Assembly: GCA_017467105.1 (NCBI GenBank)
Contig: JAFTSU010000006.1
Coordinates: forward strand, 1-64,000
Length of the DNA: 64,000 nucleotides
From: Clostridia bacterium
GTDB taxonomy: Bacteria > Bacillota > Clostridia > Oscillospirales > CAG-272
Direction: 5' to 3'
Part shown: one piece after another, positions 28,502-37,345 of the stretch
Position numbering within the stretch: the stretch's first letter is position 1
Layout: each line of letters opens with the position of its first letter
Notes under the pieces: model-generated
Seen by the model: only the letters and a program-made list of their open reading frames with translations
Told to the model about the DNA's origin: nothing
Databases searched by the model: none
Translations under genes and position numbers: made by a program

Positions 28502-29728
28502 TTACTGTTTCAACTCAGGATTTGGCATCTCCATAACGTCACGAGGCTGGCGAAGAAGCCACTTTCCACCTGTGAAGTCAGGAAAATACTGCACGGCACC
28601 TTTCGCACTCACAGACATCTCGGACAGAGCAGTGACGCTCATCCACGCCGCAGCATCGTACACGTCGATAGGCATATCTCTTCCCTCTCGAAGAGCGGCG
28701 AACCATTCCTTGAACTGTATGTAATCCATACCGCCGTGTCCTGCCTCTCGCTGCTCCTGTGTAATTTCCTTCCAGACCTTATGAATATAGTCGGTGTATT
28801 TATCTCTGTTCTTCATGTTCTCCCAGTACTTGTGAGTGTCGCAGTCGCCCTCTATGGAGATCATCTCGCACTCCGCTGCGCACAGACCCTTTGTACCCCT
28901 TACCGTAAATTCACGGGAGTAATACTTCGGCAGGGTGGTATCGAGAGTTAAGGTTATAGTCTCGCCGCCCGCGCAGGTTATTATGGTGCTGACTATGTCG
29001 CCCTGATTGAAGCTTTTACCTACGATCGAAGGATCGGGATTCTTATCCGTCAGAGAGAAATCTCTTATTCCCGCGCTCTTTGATGCCACTGAAACCATGC
29101 TTACGAAGCGGTTTCCTCTGTTTATATTGAGTATTTTAGCGATCGGTCCAAGCTCGTGAGTCGGATAATTCTCGCAATTTCTTGAAAGGTAATTCCTTAG
29201 TCTGTAATGGCGGTTTATATTGCCTCCCGCTACCTCGTCACGCAGATCGTGGCTGTAAGCGCCGTGACAGTGAACGATCTCTCCCAGCTTTCCCGCTCTG
29301 ACCAGGGCTGTGGTCTGAAGTTCAAAATCGTCGTAGCAGCAATTTTCAAGCAGCATAAACGGTGTGCCGGTCTCCTCGTATGCGTGTACCAACGACCAGC
29401 AATCTTCAACGCTGTATGCTCCCCCTACCTCCAAGCCTACCGCCTTTCCAGCCTTCATACAAGCAAGGGCGATCTCCACATGGGACTCCCAGGCAGTAGC
29501 GACAAAAACAGCCTCCACCCTCTCATCAGCAATAAGATCGCGGTAATTTTCATAGCACAAGGGAGTATTTCCGCCCTTTTCCCGAACCAGCTTTTCTGCA
29601 GCCTCCACTCTGTCGCTGTACAGATCGCAAACCGCGACCACCTCAGCGTCTCCGGTGAAAATAATGGTGGGAAGAAGCGCGCTGCCTCTGTTACCGAGTC
29701 CTACGACTCCAACACTTATCTTTTTCAT
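28502..29728 (-). CDS. Gfo/Idh/MocA-family oxidoreductase
   Basis: This is an NAD(P)-dependent dehydrogenase family acting on sugars, inositols or their derivatives, or as a glycosidase. The 408 residues begin KKISVGVVGLGNRGSALLP, a Rossmann GxGxxG motif, and continue with EAVFVATAWESHVEIALACMKAGKAVGLEVGG, where the family's conserved lysine-containing E-K-P-type segment has become GLEVG. The second domain (about 135-360) carries YSHDLRDEVAGGNINRHYRLRNYLSRNCENYPTHELGP, reminiscent of GH109-type members with a conserved histidine. It is transcribed away from an AraC gene, the usual pairing of a glycan enzyme with its regulator. The substrate is unknown. Confidence 0.8.
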   Translation of the reverse strand: MKKISVGVVGLGNRGSALLPTIIFTGDAEVVAVCDLYSDRVEAAEKLVREKGGNTPLCYENYRDLIADERVEAVFVATAWESHVEIALACMKAGKAVGLEVGGAYSVEDCWSLVHAYEETGTPFMLLENCCYDDFELQTTALVRAGKLGEIVHCHGAYSHDLRDEVAGGNINRHYRLRNYLSRNCENYPTHELGPIAKILNINRGNRFVSMVSVASKSAGIRDFSLTDKNPDPSIVGKSFNQGDIVSTIITCAGGETITLTLDTTLPKYYSREFTVRGTKGLCAAECEMISIEGDCDTHKYWENMKNRDKYTDYIHKVWKEITQEQREAGHGGMDYIQFKEWFAALREGRDMPIDVYDAAAWMSVTALSEMSVSAKGAVQYFPDFTGGKWLLRQPRDVMEMPNPELKQ

Positions 29729-30052
29729 CTCTGTCAGACCTTCCTTTTCTCATTATCCCCCTCACTCATCCGGTGAAGCACCGGTGTGAACGGGACTGTT
29801 AATAATTCTGCCTTCATTTCGTTACTTTAATGGGACTGTGCAGAAGGCATTTAACTTGTCTGCACGGCATTCGCGGCAAAGCGCAGCTTAAAAGACCTGA
29901 TGATTAGTAACGCTTTAAAATCTGCTATTGACACGCTTTTTTTACAATGCTATAATAATTTTAGCATATCGTAAATCATATGTATATACCATTTTTGATA
30001 GAAAATATGCGATATCTGATAATAATACACTAATATTTCTGGAGTATCTACT
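29729..30052. other. Divergent intergenic region of the oxidoreductase and AraC genes
   Basis: It holds the AraC promoter at 29928-29956 and, near 29768-29788, CACCGG repeated either side of TGCTT, a possible binding site close to the oxidoreductase start. No gene was seen. Confidence 0.4.
29928..29956 (+). promoter_or_regulatory. Promoter of the AraC-type regulator gene at 30053
   Basis: TTGACA at 29928-29933 and TATAAT at 29951-29956 match consensus exactly with a 17-base spacer. The leader is about 90 bases. Confidence 0.75.
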
Positions 30053-30883
30053 ATGCTGACCGGTGTGAAGATCGACGATTGCCTGACCGTCAGGCGCATA
30101 TATTCGTTTTTTATGAGGGATTTTGAGCCCGAATTTTTCTTCAAGGGGGAGTCTCACGATTTCTATGAGGCTGTCTGCTGTCTTAGCGGAGAGATCGGGA
30201 TCACCGCCGGAAAGGAGATTTTTTCACTCCGTCGGGGAGAGATGACCCTTCATCCTCCGAGCGAATTCCACGCGATACGAAGGCTCGGTGACGAAGAATG
30301 CAGAGCTATAATCTTCTCCTTTTCCGCAAATCATTTTCCTTCTGTTATCGGAAAAATATTCGGGATCGGTGAATCGGGGATTAATGATATCTCTGATATT
30401 TTCTCTATGATAACCGAGTCCTTTGAGCTGCGTAACGGTCAAGCTGTTTCCCTGAAGGCAGGAAAAGAGATAACGTCCTTTCTGGCGATCAAAAAGCTGG
30501 AGATATTTATGCTTCGCCACATCACAGACGGAGAGAGGATAAAGGAAACAAAAAATCACGGTGGCTCCGAGCTGTTCGCGCAGATACTCTCTTATATGGA
30601 GGATAGCATAAGCCGACAGCTTAACGTCTCTGAGATTGCGGATTCCTTGGGAGTGAGCGTGCCTACCCTTGAAAAGACGGTGAACAAATATCTGAGCTGC
30701 GGAGTGATCTCTCACTTTAACGCACTGAAAATGCAAAGAGCGCACAACCTTCTTTCATCCGGCCTTGGTGTATCGGAGGTAGCTCGGGAGCTTGGATTTT
30801 CCAATCAAAATTACTTCAGCGCCAGATTCAAGAGGTATTTCGGTTATCCGCCGTCCTCGTGCAAGTACAGACAGACAAGGTGA
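30053..30883 (+). CDS. AraC-family transcriptional regulator
   Basis: The 276 residues comprise an N-terminal cupin-like sensor (about 20-95, with HDFYEAVCCLSGEIGITAG and RRGEMTLHPPSEFHAIRR) and a C-terminal double helix-turn-helix (about 185-272). The latter has LNVSEIADSLGVSVPTLEKTVNKYL and VSEVARELGFSNQNYFSARFKRYFGYPPSSCKYR. Such proteins usually activate adjacent sugar genes when the sensor binds a sugar. It is divergent from the Gfo/Idh/MocA gene, its likely target. TGGAG precedes the ATG. Confidence 0.88.
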   Translation: MLTGVKIDDCLTVRRIYSFFMRDFEPEFFFKGESHDFYEAVCCLSGEIGITAGKEIFSLRRGEMTLHPPSEFHAIRRLGDEECRAIIFSFSANHFPSVIGKIFGIGESGINDISDIFSMITESFELRNGQAVSLKAGKEITSFLAIKKLEIFMLRHITDGERIKETKNHGGSELFAQILSYMEDSISRQLNVSEIADSLGVSVPTLEKTVNKYLSCGVISHFNALKMQRAHNLLSSGLGVSEVARELGFSNQNYFSARFKRYFGYPPSSCKYRQTR

Positions 30884-31610
30884 TCACAAAAGCATTTACG
30901 TAGCTTAAGAGATAGCGCTCAGTTACCAAAGCGGTACATACAACCTAAAAGCAATTATGGAAAAACGCAGCACCACATCACAGCTCCATTTTTTACAATA
31001 CGCTCTGATAGACTTGATGTACAAGCCTTATCGGTTAACTGCTAAACCGCTTTAGCCACACCTTGCAAAAAATATTTTCTAAAGAAAATACATATGGAAA
31101 GTATTTTAAGGACAGTTTTTGAGATGTAATAAAGCACGTCACCTACCGACAAAAGAGGACGATGAGTTGTGAAACCCCCTCGTCCTCTTTTCTTTATAAG
31201 CACTGTTTTTTGTCCGCAAAAGCTATTTTGTTTTGAGTTGTAAGGCTCGTTTGTGTTCGCCGTTATGAGTTTGCTTTTCTCGCGTTTGATATAATCCCTC
31301 TGTTACTTCAAACTGTGACGTAGGCACATTATAGCTTGGTGTAGCCAATCATAACTTTCAACTCGCCGCAGGCGATCATAGTTACGTAATGTCCTTAAGG
31401 GCACTACGCGTAAGGTGTCGGATTTTTGTTATGAAAAAGGAATGACGGATAAAAAACCGTTACAAATTACAAGATTTTGCCATTTAGCTTGGGGGCGTGT
31501 CAATTTTTACCGTTTTTTGCGTGAGCTTATCAATACGTTGAGAAGATGGCACGGCTTAACAATTCAGAATATAACAGCAAAATTCTAACACTCGCTAAAT
31601 CAAACAAAAA
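30884..31610. other. 727-bp gene-free spacer with terminator and degenerate hairpin array
   Basis: No open frame has a ribosome site or recognisable product. A terminator sits at 31151-31191. Near 31333-31410 short stems (TTGG-TGTAG-CCAA, TCGCC-GCA-GGCGA, GTAATGTCC...GGGCACTAC) are joined by ATCATAACTT/ATCATAGTTA-like linkers, a worn relative of the other hairpin arrays. Bases 30890-31140 might include an untranslated 3' region; I see no named RNA. Confidence 0.45.
31151..31191 (+). terminator. Terminator downstream of the AraC gene
   Basis: AAAAGAGGACG and CGTCCTCTTTT form an 11-bp stem with inner GAG/CTC pairing, followed by CTTTATA. It lies 268 bases past the stop. Confidence 0.6.
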
Positions 31611-31931
31611 TCAATAGAGAGAAGAAGCAAAGCCTCCGACGAGAGAGCCTATCACAACGGAGTAAATAATGCTGAATATCAGCGAAACTGCAAAGCCTAT
31701 CAAAGCACCCTTGCCTGCGGACTTAGCCTTCTGGGGATAAGTATCCTTATTCATAAGATATAGAATAAGACCAACGATAGGAATGAAAAATCCGAGCACC
31801 GCAAAGCCTGTATTTGGAGCATCAGCCTCATTTACGCCAATCGCTTTATTATTGCCCGTCGCGCAGCCGCAATGAGTGCAAACAACAGCCTCGTCTACAA
31901 GTTCTTTTCCACATTTAGTACAATATTTCAT
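31611..31931 (-). CDS. Zinc-ribbon membrane protein
   Basis: The 106-residue protein starts with a zinc ribbon, MKYCTKCGKELVDEAVVCTHCGCA (CxxC then CxxC, residues 4-22). Two hydrophobic segments follow (about 46-62 and 80-103), so the ribbon is probably cytoplasmic on a small membrane anchor. The ATG at 31931 is chosen because GGAGG lies 8-10 bases upstream. It is divergent from a small Xre-type repressor, with an operator-like palindrome overlapping its promoter. The function is unknown; regulation by the neighbour is inferred. Confidence 0.75.
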   Translation of the reverse strand: MKYCTKCGKELVDEAVVCTHCGCATGNNKAIGVNEADAPNTGFAVLGFFIPIVGLILYLMNKDTYPQKAKSAGKGALIGFAVSLIFSIIYSVVIGSLVGGFASSLY

Positions 31932-31977
31932 CAATAATACCTCCAATACTATAAATATACCAAATAGGGATATTTAG

Positions 31978-32006
31978 ATTATACCATAGTGGTATAATTT
32001 TGTCAA
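31978..32006 (-). promoter_or_regulatory. Consensus promoter of the zinc-ribbon gene
   Basis: On the minus strand TTGACA (32006-32001) and TATAAT (31983-31978) are separated by exactly 17 bases. The spacer contains most of the palindrome at 31979-31997. Confidence 0.8.
31979..31997. promoter_or_regulatory. Perfect palindrome TTATACCA-TAG-TGGTATAA, probable Xre operator
   Basis: Eight-bp arms flank a 3-base centre, overlapping the -10 box and spacer of the minus-strand promoter. A second, imperfect copy (TATACCA...GGGATA) lies at about 31956-31972. Position between the divergent xre and zinc-ribbon genes is typical of a small repressor's binding site. Confidence 0.65.
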
Positions 32007-32042
32007 GATATTTTGTCGAAATAACGGAGAAAATATATATTG

Positions 32043-32240
32043 ATGGAATTCAGATTAAAAAAACTCAGAAAGCAGAAGAAAATATCTCAGCTCAAGCTTG
32101 CTATGGATCTTGATATGAATCAGAACACTATCAGCAGATATGAAAACATGGAGAGGCAAGCCGACTACGAGACGTTAATAAAAATCGCTGACTATTTCGG
32201 CGTTTCTGTGGATTATCTTCTCGGGCGCAGGGACAAATGA
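32043..32240 (+). CDS. Small Xre-family helix-turn-helix repressor
   Basis: The 65-residue protein is essentially one HTH domain: MEFRLKKLRKQKKISQLKLA supplies helices 1-2, MNQNTISRYENM the recognition helix, and KIADYFGVSVDYLLGRRD the conserved tail. ATG at 32043 is used; an in-frame TTG lies just before it. The only upstream ribosome-like site is GGAG about 13 bases away, so translation may be weak. It is divergent from the zinc-ribbon gene and probably controls both genes through the palindrome between them. Confidence 0.88.
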   Translation: MEFRLKKLRKQKKISQLKLAMDLDMNQNTISRYENMERQADYETLIKIADYFGVSVDYLLGRRDK

Positions 32241-32251
32241 GCAATTAATAT

Positions 32252-32289
32252 AAAAAACGGAGCAAATGAGTTCGTTTGCTCCGTTTTTT
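32252..32289. terminator. Bidirectional terminator between xre and uxaC
   Basis: AAAAAACGGAGCAAA-TGAGTTCG-TTTGCTCCGTTTTTT is a 15-bp stem with A- and T-runs, serving the convergent xre (+) and uxaC (-). Confidence 0.85.
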
Positions 32290-32317
32290 GTTTATGCCGA
32301 ATTATGATTTCAGTCCT

Positions 32318-33676
32318 TTAAAACTTGAAATACTCCTTGGCATTGTAGTAAGCGATGCCCTTAACTATATTTCCGAGAAGAGCGTAATCCTCCGGGAATT
32401 CGCCATCCTCCACCCACTTTCCGATCAGGTTGCAGAGAATGCGTCTGAAGTACTCGTGGCGAGGATAGGAAACGAAGGAGCGGCTGTCGGTAAGCATACC
32501 TACGAAGTTCGCAAGCATACCAAGATTTGCAAGCGCCTGCATCTGAGCCTCCATACCGTCGCGCTGATCGTTGAACCACCAGCCTGAGCCGAACTGGATC
32601 TTACCCTTGATGCCTTCGCCCTGGAAGCAGCCAAGCATAGTTCCGAGAACGTAGTTGTCCTTGGGATTGAGCGTGTAGAGAATAGTTCTGGGAAGACACT
32701 CGGAATACTCAAGATAATTCATAAACGCTCCAAGATCCTCAGCGATACATAGGTCGTTTATGGAATCGTAGCCGGTATCGGCTCCAAGCTTGTCATACAT
32801 CCTTCTGTTATTGTTACGAAGAGCGCCGATGTGCAGCTGCATAGTCCAGCCGAGCCTCGTATACTCCTCCGCGCATACCTTGAGGATAGCGCACTTGAAG
32901 GCGTCGATCTCTGACTTCGTAAGCTCCGCGCCGGAAAGCTTCTTTTCAAATGCGAGCTTAGCATCCCCCTCGCTGAAGGGAACGTACTCAAGAGCGTGGT
33001 CTGAGAGACGGCAGCCAAAGCTGTTGAAGTATGCGATACGGTCTCTGATCCAGCTAACGAGAGCATCGTAGGTCTCTATTCCCTGCGCCTTCACGTAAGG
33101 AAGGAAGGTCTCCTTACCAATCTCCACAGCCTTATCGGGACGGAAGGTAGGAAGTATCTTGGTAGAGAAATCCTTAAGAGCCGCATGATACTCAAGTGTA
33201 TCAGCGGGATCGTCCGTGGTGCATATTATCTCTACGTTTGAGCGCTTGATAAGCTCCTGCGCTCTGAACTCGGGCTTCGCAAGAAGCTCGTTACACTTGT
33301 TCCATATTCTCTCAGAGGACTCCTCTGTAAGTATCTCGTCGATACCGAAATATCTCTTGAGCTCAAGATGCGTCCAATGGAAGAGGGGGTTACCTATAAG
33401 CTTCTCAAGAGTTTTAGCGAATTCACGGAACTTCTCGAACTCGTCACCGTCACCGGTAACAAGTCTCTCGGGAACTCCGTTGGAGCGCATCTGACGCCAC
33501 TTATAATGGTCGCCGCCCAGGAAGAGATCAAAGGCGTTTCTGAACTGATAGTTCTCCGCTATCTGTTTAGGTGAAAGATGACAGTGGTAGTCAATTATGG
33601 GAAGATCCTTTACCATAGAGTAAAGCTTCTTCGCAGGCTTGTTTTTAAGCATGAAATTATCGTTAATAAAGCTCAT
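32318..33676 (-). CDS. uxaC: Glucuronate isomerase
   Basis: It interconverts D-glucuronate/D-fructuronate and D-galacturonate/D-tagaturonate, the first step of hexuronate catabolism. The 452 residues are close to the usual 460-470. The N-terminal LPIIDYHCHLSPKQIAENYQFRN metal-site region, LFHWTHLELKRYFGI and TSSR-like LTDSRSFVSYPRHEYFRRILCN are family landmarks. Its start overlaps the end of uxaA by 4 bases. It is the last gene of the uxaB-uxaA-uxaC operon. Confidence 0.95.
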   Translation of the reverse strand: MSFINDNFMLKNKPAKKLYSMVKDLPIIDYHCHLSPKQIAENYQFRNAFDLFLGGDHYKWRQMRSNGVPERLVTGDGDEFEKFREFAKTLEKLIGNPLFHWTHLELKRYFGIDEILTEESSERIWNKCNELLAKPEFRAQELIKRSNVEIICTTDDPADTLEYHAALKDFSTKILPTFRPDKAVEIGKETFLPYVKAQGIETYDALVSWIRDRIAYFNSFGCRLSDHALEYVPFSEGDAKLAFEKKLSGAELTKSEIDAFKCAILKVCAEEYTRLGWTMQLHIGALRNNNRRMYDKLGADTGYDSINDLCIAEDLGAFMNYLEYSECLPRTILYTLNPKDNYVLGTMLGCFQGEGIKGKIQFGSGWWFNDQRDGMEAQMQALANLGMLANFVGMLTDSRSFVSYPRHEYFRRILCNLIGKWVEDGEFPEDYALLGNIVKGIAYYNAKEYFKF

Positions 33677-35043
33677 AGCGTTACACCGTCCTTAAATATT
33701 GAAATTTCTCTGTAATCGTTCTCCTCGTTGCGAGTTTCTCTGCCCTCGGCAACCTCGATCACGTACTCGAACAGCTCGTCTGTCAGAGGATTGCCGTCGA
33801 GGGTGGGAGATGCGTCGAAGTCTATCCAGCCCCTCTTACGCTCCGCGAGAGAGTGGTTGGTTGCGACCTTGACCGTGGGAACGGGACCTCCAACGGGAGT
33901 ACCTCTTCCCGTGGTAAAGAGAATTATATGCACGCCGGCAGCCATAAGATTGGTAATAGCGACAATATCGTTACCGGGTCCGTTCAAAAGAGACAGACCG
34001 TTTTTCTTCAGTACGTCACCGTAATCCAGAACGTCAACCACCTTGGACAGACCGCCCTTCTGTACGCAACCGAGCGACTTTTCCTCGAGAGTTGTGATAC
34101 CTCCCTTCTTGTTTCCGGGAGAGGGGTTCTCGTAAATCACCTGATTATGTCTCTGATAGTAATCCTTGAAATCGTTGATAAGCTTTACGGTTTTATCAAA
34201 GACCTCCTCGCTTTCGCATCTCTGCATAAGAAGATGCTCCGCTCCGAACATCTCGGGCACCTCGGTGAGCACGCAGCTTCCGCCCATAGCGATAACCTTA
34301 TCGGAGAGTCTGCCGACCAGGGGATTTGCCGTAATTCCGCTGTACCCGTCACTTCCGCCGCACTTTAGTCCAAGGCGTAATTTTGACACGGGTACGGGCT
34401 TTCGTTCAAATTCGGCGGCATATTCCTTCAGCTCATTGATGAGCGCTACGCCTGCCGCAATATCATCGTCGGCATCCTGAGTGTTAAGGAATTTCACACG
34501 GCGAGGGTTGTAGTCGCCAAGCACCTTCTTGAACACCTCGATATTGTTATTCTCACAGCCGAGACCAAGAACCAGAACACCTGCGGCATTCGGATGGTTT
34601 ACCATTCCGCGCAGGATAAGCTGTGTTACCGTCTGGTCATCTCCAAGCTGAGAGCATCCGAAGGGATGAGGAAAATATCTGGCACCCGTAAGCTCGGAGA
34701 GACGCTGAGAAACCTTATTTACACAGCCTACGGTGTTTACGATCCATATCTCGTTTCTGATACCCACGTCACCGTTCTCACGCACGTAGCCCATAAAGGT
34801 TCTCTCCCCCGACTCCTCGGGAATATCGTAGAATACGGGCTCGTACTTATACTCCAGGTTTCCGGAGAGATTAGTCTTTACGTTATGGGTATGTACGTGC
34901 TCCCCTGCCTTGATATCACAGGTAGCGTGACCTATGGGGTTGCCGTATTTTATTATATTTTCACCTGCCTTGATATCGCGGAGAGCGTACTTATGACCGT
35001 CCTCCAGATTGATATCAACGTTGTCAAGCTTATTGATTATCAT
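33673..35043 (-). CDS. uxaA: Altronate dehydratase
   Basis: It dehydrates D-altronate to 2-keto-3-deoxygluconate. The 456 residues include an N-terminal SAF domain (KYALRDIKAGENIIKYGNPIGHATCDIKAGEHVHTHNVKTNL), then the UxaA body with GCSQLGDD, LGLGCENNNIE and GLKCGGSDGYSGITANP, whose cysteines are the probable iron-site ligands. It is somewhat shorter at the N-terminus than the enterobacterial enzyme. It lies between uxaB and uxaC and overlaps uxaC by 4 bases. Confidence 0.94.
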   Translation of the reverse strand: MIINKLDNVDINLEDGHKYALRDIKAGENIIKYGNPIGHATCDIKAGEHVHTHNVKTNLSGNLEYKYEPVFYDIPEESGERTFMGYVRENGDVGIRNEIWIVNTVGCVNKVSQRLSELTGARYFPHPFGCSQLGDDQTVTQLILRGMVNHPNAAGVLVLGLGCENNNIEVFKKVLGDYNPRRVKFLNTQDADDDIAAGVALINELKEYAAEFERKPVPVSKLRLGLKCGGSDGYSGITANPLVGRLSDKVIAMGGSCVLTEVPEMFGAEHLLMQRCESEEVFDKTVKLINDFKDYYQRHNQVIYENPSPGNKKGGITTLEEKSLGCVQKGGLSKVVDVLDYGDVLKKNGLSLLNGPGNDIVAITNLMAAGVHIILFTTGRGTPVGGPVPTVKVATNHSLAERKRGWIDFDASPTLDGNPLTDELFEYVIEVAEGRETRNEENDYREISIFKDGVTL

Positions 35044-35061
35044 ACTTTTATCCTTTCCGGA

Positions 35062-36348
35062 TCAACCTACGTATTTTTCTACCTCGGTGGTAAGACGGGA
35101 GAGATCCTCGCCCCAAAGCTCTACGTTCGCAAGTATCTCTGCGGTGGTGTGACTCTTCATAAACGCGATCACGTCGGGATCGTCGCTGGTCATATCCGTC
35201 TTGTAGAACTCTATAAGCTTAGCGAAAGCAAAGAGAAGAGTCTCGGGCATCTTGCCGTATCTGTTGATATATTCAAGGATAGAGGGCAGAACGCGCACCT
35301 TGAACTTGGAAACGGAGTTGAGCGCGATGGAGGAAAGGTAATGCTTGATATAGGGGTTGCTGAAGCGCTCGATAACGCTGTTCGCATAGCTCTGAAGCTC
35401 GTCAGCAGGAAGATCAAGGGTAGGAATGATCTCGTCAAACACGCACTTTCTTATATGCTCACGCATTGTGGGATCGTCGATACAGCTCTTGACGGTATCA
35501 AGACCGGAGAGAAGAGCGTACGCAACGAGGGAGGTATGAGCGCCGTTGAGGATCCTTACCTTTCTTGTGCGATACATTGCAAGCTTATCGGGAGTAACGA
35601 TAACGTTAAGTCCTGCAGCTGAGAAGGGTAGCTCCTTCTCTATATCGTAGTCGGTCTCTATTACCCAAAGATGGAAGAACTCAGAAGCGTTGAGCATATT
35701 ATCCTCATAGCCGAGAGCAAGATCCTCGCCCTTGGGATAGCCCGTATTGATACGGTCAACGAGGGTGTTGGTAAATACGTTCTCCTTCTCTACCCAGGAG
35801 ATGAAGCCGTCGCCAAGATTCCAAAGCTCCGCATACTTGAGAATGCACTTCTTCAGATTGTCTCCGTTTCTGTCAATAAGCTCGCAGGGTAGGAAGATAA
35901 ATCCACCGAGACCAAGATCGTAGCGACGCTTAAGAAGAAGGGTAAGCTTTGCGGGGAAGGTCTTGGGAGGTGCGTCGGTTATTTTATCCTCAGCGGAGAA
36001 AACTATACCGGACTCGGTAGTATTTGACACTACGAAGCGGAAGTCAGGGTTCTCAGCAAGGGCCAGATATCCCGCAAAATCCTCATAAGGCTTGACGCAA
36101 CGGGAGATAACGTCGATTAAGGTCTTATCAACACCCTCTACGCCGCGAATAACGTGAGTATATACGCAATTCTGAGCGGTGAGCATATCGCACATTCCAG
36201 CCTCGATGGGCTGAACTACGACTACGCTACCGTCAAAGTCGGAGGATTCGTTTACCTTCTGGAGCATCCAATCCACAAATCCGCGGAGAAATCCGCCCTC
36301 TCCAAACTGGATGACACGCTCGGTTCTTTGTTTTTTTTCAAAATTCAT
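35062..36348 (-). CDS. uxaB: Tagaturonate reductase
   Basis: It reduces D-tagaturonate to D-altronate with NADH. The 428 residues start KKQRTERVIQFGEGGFLRGFVDWM, a mannitol-dehydrogenase-type Rossmann opening, and contain VSNTTESGIVF, the family motif around the substrate, and RKVRILNGAHTSLVAYALLSG, typical of tagaturonate/fructuronate reductases. It is the first gene of uxaBAC; together the three convert galacturonate to 2-keto-3-deoxygluconate. It is divergent from an AraC regulator. The kdgK and kdgA steps are not in the window. Confidence 0.93.
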   Translation of the reverse strand: MNFEKKQRTERVIQFGEGGFLRGFVDWMLQKVNESSDFDGSVVVVQPIEAGMCDMLTAQNCVYTHVIRGVEGVDKTLIDVISRCVKPYEDFAGYLALAENPDFRFVVSNTTESGIVFSAEDKITDAPPKTFPAKLTLLLKRRYDLGLGGFIFLPCELIDRNGDNLKKCILKYAELWNLGDGFISWVEKENVFTNTLVDRINTGYPKGEDLALGYEDNMLNASEFFHLWVIETDYDIEKELPFSAAGLNVIVTPDKLAMYRTRKVRILNGAHTSLVAYALLSGLDTVKSCIDDPTMREHIRKCVFDEIIPTLDLPADELQSYANSVIERFSNPYIKHYLSSIALNSVSKFKVRVLPSILEYINRYGKMPETLLFAFAKLIEFYKTDMTSDDPDVIAFMKSHTTAEILANVELWGEDLSRLTTEVEKYVG

Positions 36349-36385
36349 AATCTTTTCCTTTCTTTTGAAAAATCAATTTTTCCCA

Positions 36386-36401
36386 CTATAACTAATTATA
36401 G
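36386..36401. promoter_or_regulatory. Palindrome CTATAA-CTAA-TTATAG, candidate operator of uxaBAC
   Basis: Perfect 6-bp arms lie about 40-50 bases upstream of the uxaB start and include its best -10-like TATAAT on the minus strand. It sits between uxaB and the divergent AraC gene. Confidence 0.4.
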
Positions 36402-36466
36402 CTTACCGCAGGGTGGTCTTGCCTTAATAAAATTGATATTTTATGCGCAAAACAATAAAAATAATC

Positions 36467-36495
36467 TTGATTTTTTTGATATCGTATGATAAAAT
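36467..36495 (+). promoter_or_regulatory. Promoter of the AraC gene at 36527
   Basis: TTGATT at 36467-36472 and TAAAAT at 36490-36495 are separated by 17 bases, giving a leader of about 25 bases. Confidence 0.6.
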
Positions 36496-36526
36496 GTAAT
36501 CAAAGGCTGAAAAGAGAGGTTTTTAT

Positions 36527-37345
36527 ATGCAGGAAGTGATATTCCCCGATGGGATGATACTGAATTGCCTTATCAAAAAAACGGTAGAGGAGCAGATGCA
36601 TTCTCACCACTATCACGACAAGCTTGAGCTCTACTATATGGTAAACGGCAGCTGCAGCTACTTTATTGATAACAAGACCTACGAGGTGGTTGCGGGAGAC
36701 CTTGTGATACTACCTCCCGGTATCATACACAGGACAAATTACATTGGCGAGGATCACGTCAGAATAGTCGTGGAATGCTCGGATCATTTTATTCCCGCCC
36801 CGGTACTTGAAAAGGTTAATTCACTCCCTCCCCTGCTGCGCTCGCCCTCGGTATCAAAGGAGATATATATGCTGCTCAAGCGCATTGACGATGAATTCAA
36901 GTCGCCCGACGAGTATTCTGCAGAATCGCTGAAGGCTCGAATGAGCGCCCTCTTCATCCTTATTGCCAGGAACGCGGGAGCAACCGGTGCTATCTCCTCC
37001 AAAAACGAGATGATCGATGAGATAATCGATTATATAAAATCCAACTTCCAGCAGGATATAAAGCTCTCTCGCGTTGCAAAAAACTATTTCATCAGCCCGG
37101 AGCACCTCTCCAGAACGTTTAAACGCGACACAGGATTCGGATTTAACGAATTTCTTACTATTGTCAGACTCAAGCACGCGGAGAATCTTCTGAAAAACAG
37201 AGGTGGAAAAAGCATATCCGAGATCGCCTACAGCTGCGGCTTTAACGACTCGAACTATTTTTCGGATAAGTTCAGGCACGCATACGGCGTATCCCCCTTA
37301 AAATTCAGCAAAAGACACGAGCTAGGAGAAAAAAATGGATATTAA
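36527..37345 (+). CDS. AraC-family regulator, probably of uronate genes
   Basis: The 272-residue protein has a cupin sensor (about 20-80, with HSHHYHDKLELYYMVNGSCSYFIDN and VAGDLVILPPGIIHR) and a C-terminal HTH pair (about 165-265: IKLSRVAKNYFISPEHLSRTFKRDTG and SISEIAYSCGFNDSNYFSDKFRHAYGVSPLKF). AGAGAGG precedes the ATG. It is divergent from uxaB, so hexuronate-responsive activation of uxaBAC is likely but inferred. It overlaps the next gene, an SGNH hydrolase, by 11 bases, so the two are co-expressed. Confidence 0.88.
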   Translation: MQEVIFPDGMILNCLIKKTVEEQMHSHHYHDKLELYYMVNGSCSYFIDNKTYEVVAGDLVILPPGIIHRTNYIGEDHVRIVVECSDHFIPAPVLEKVNSLPPLLRSPSVSKEIYMLLKRIDDEFKSPDEYSAESLKARMSALFILIARNAGATGAISSKNEMIDEIIDYIKSNFQQDIKLSRVAKNYFISPEHLSRTFKRDTGFGFNEFLTIVRLKHAENLLKNRGGKSISEIAYSCGFNDSNYFSDKFRHAYGVSPLKFSKRHELGEKNGY

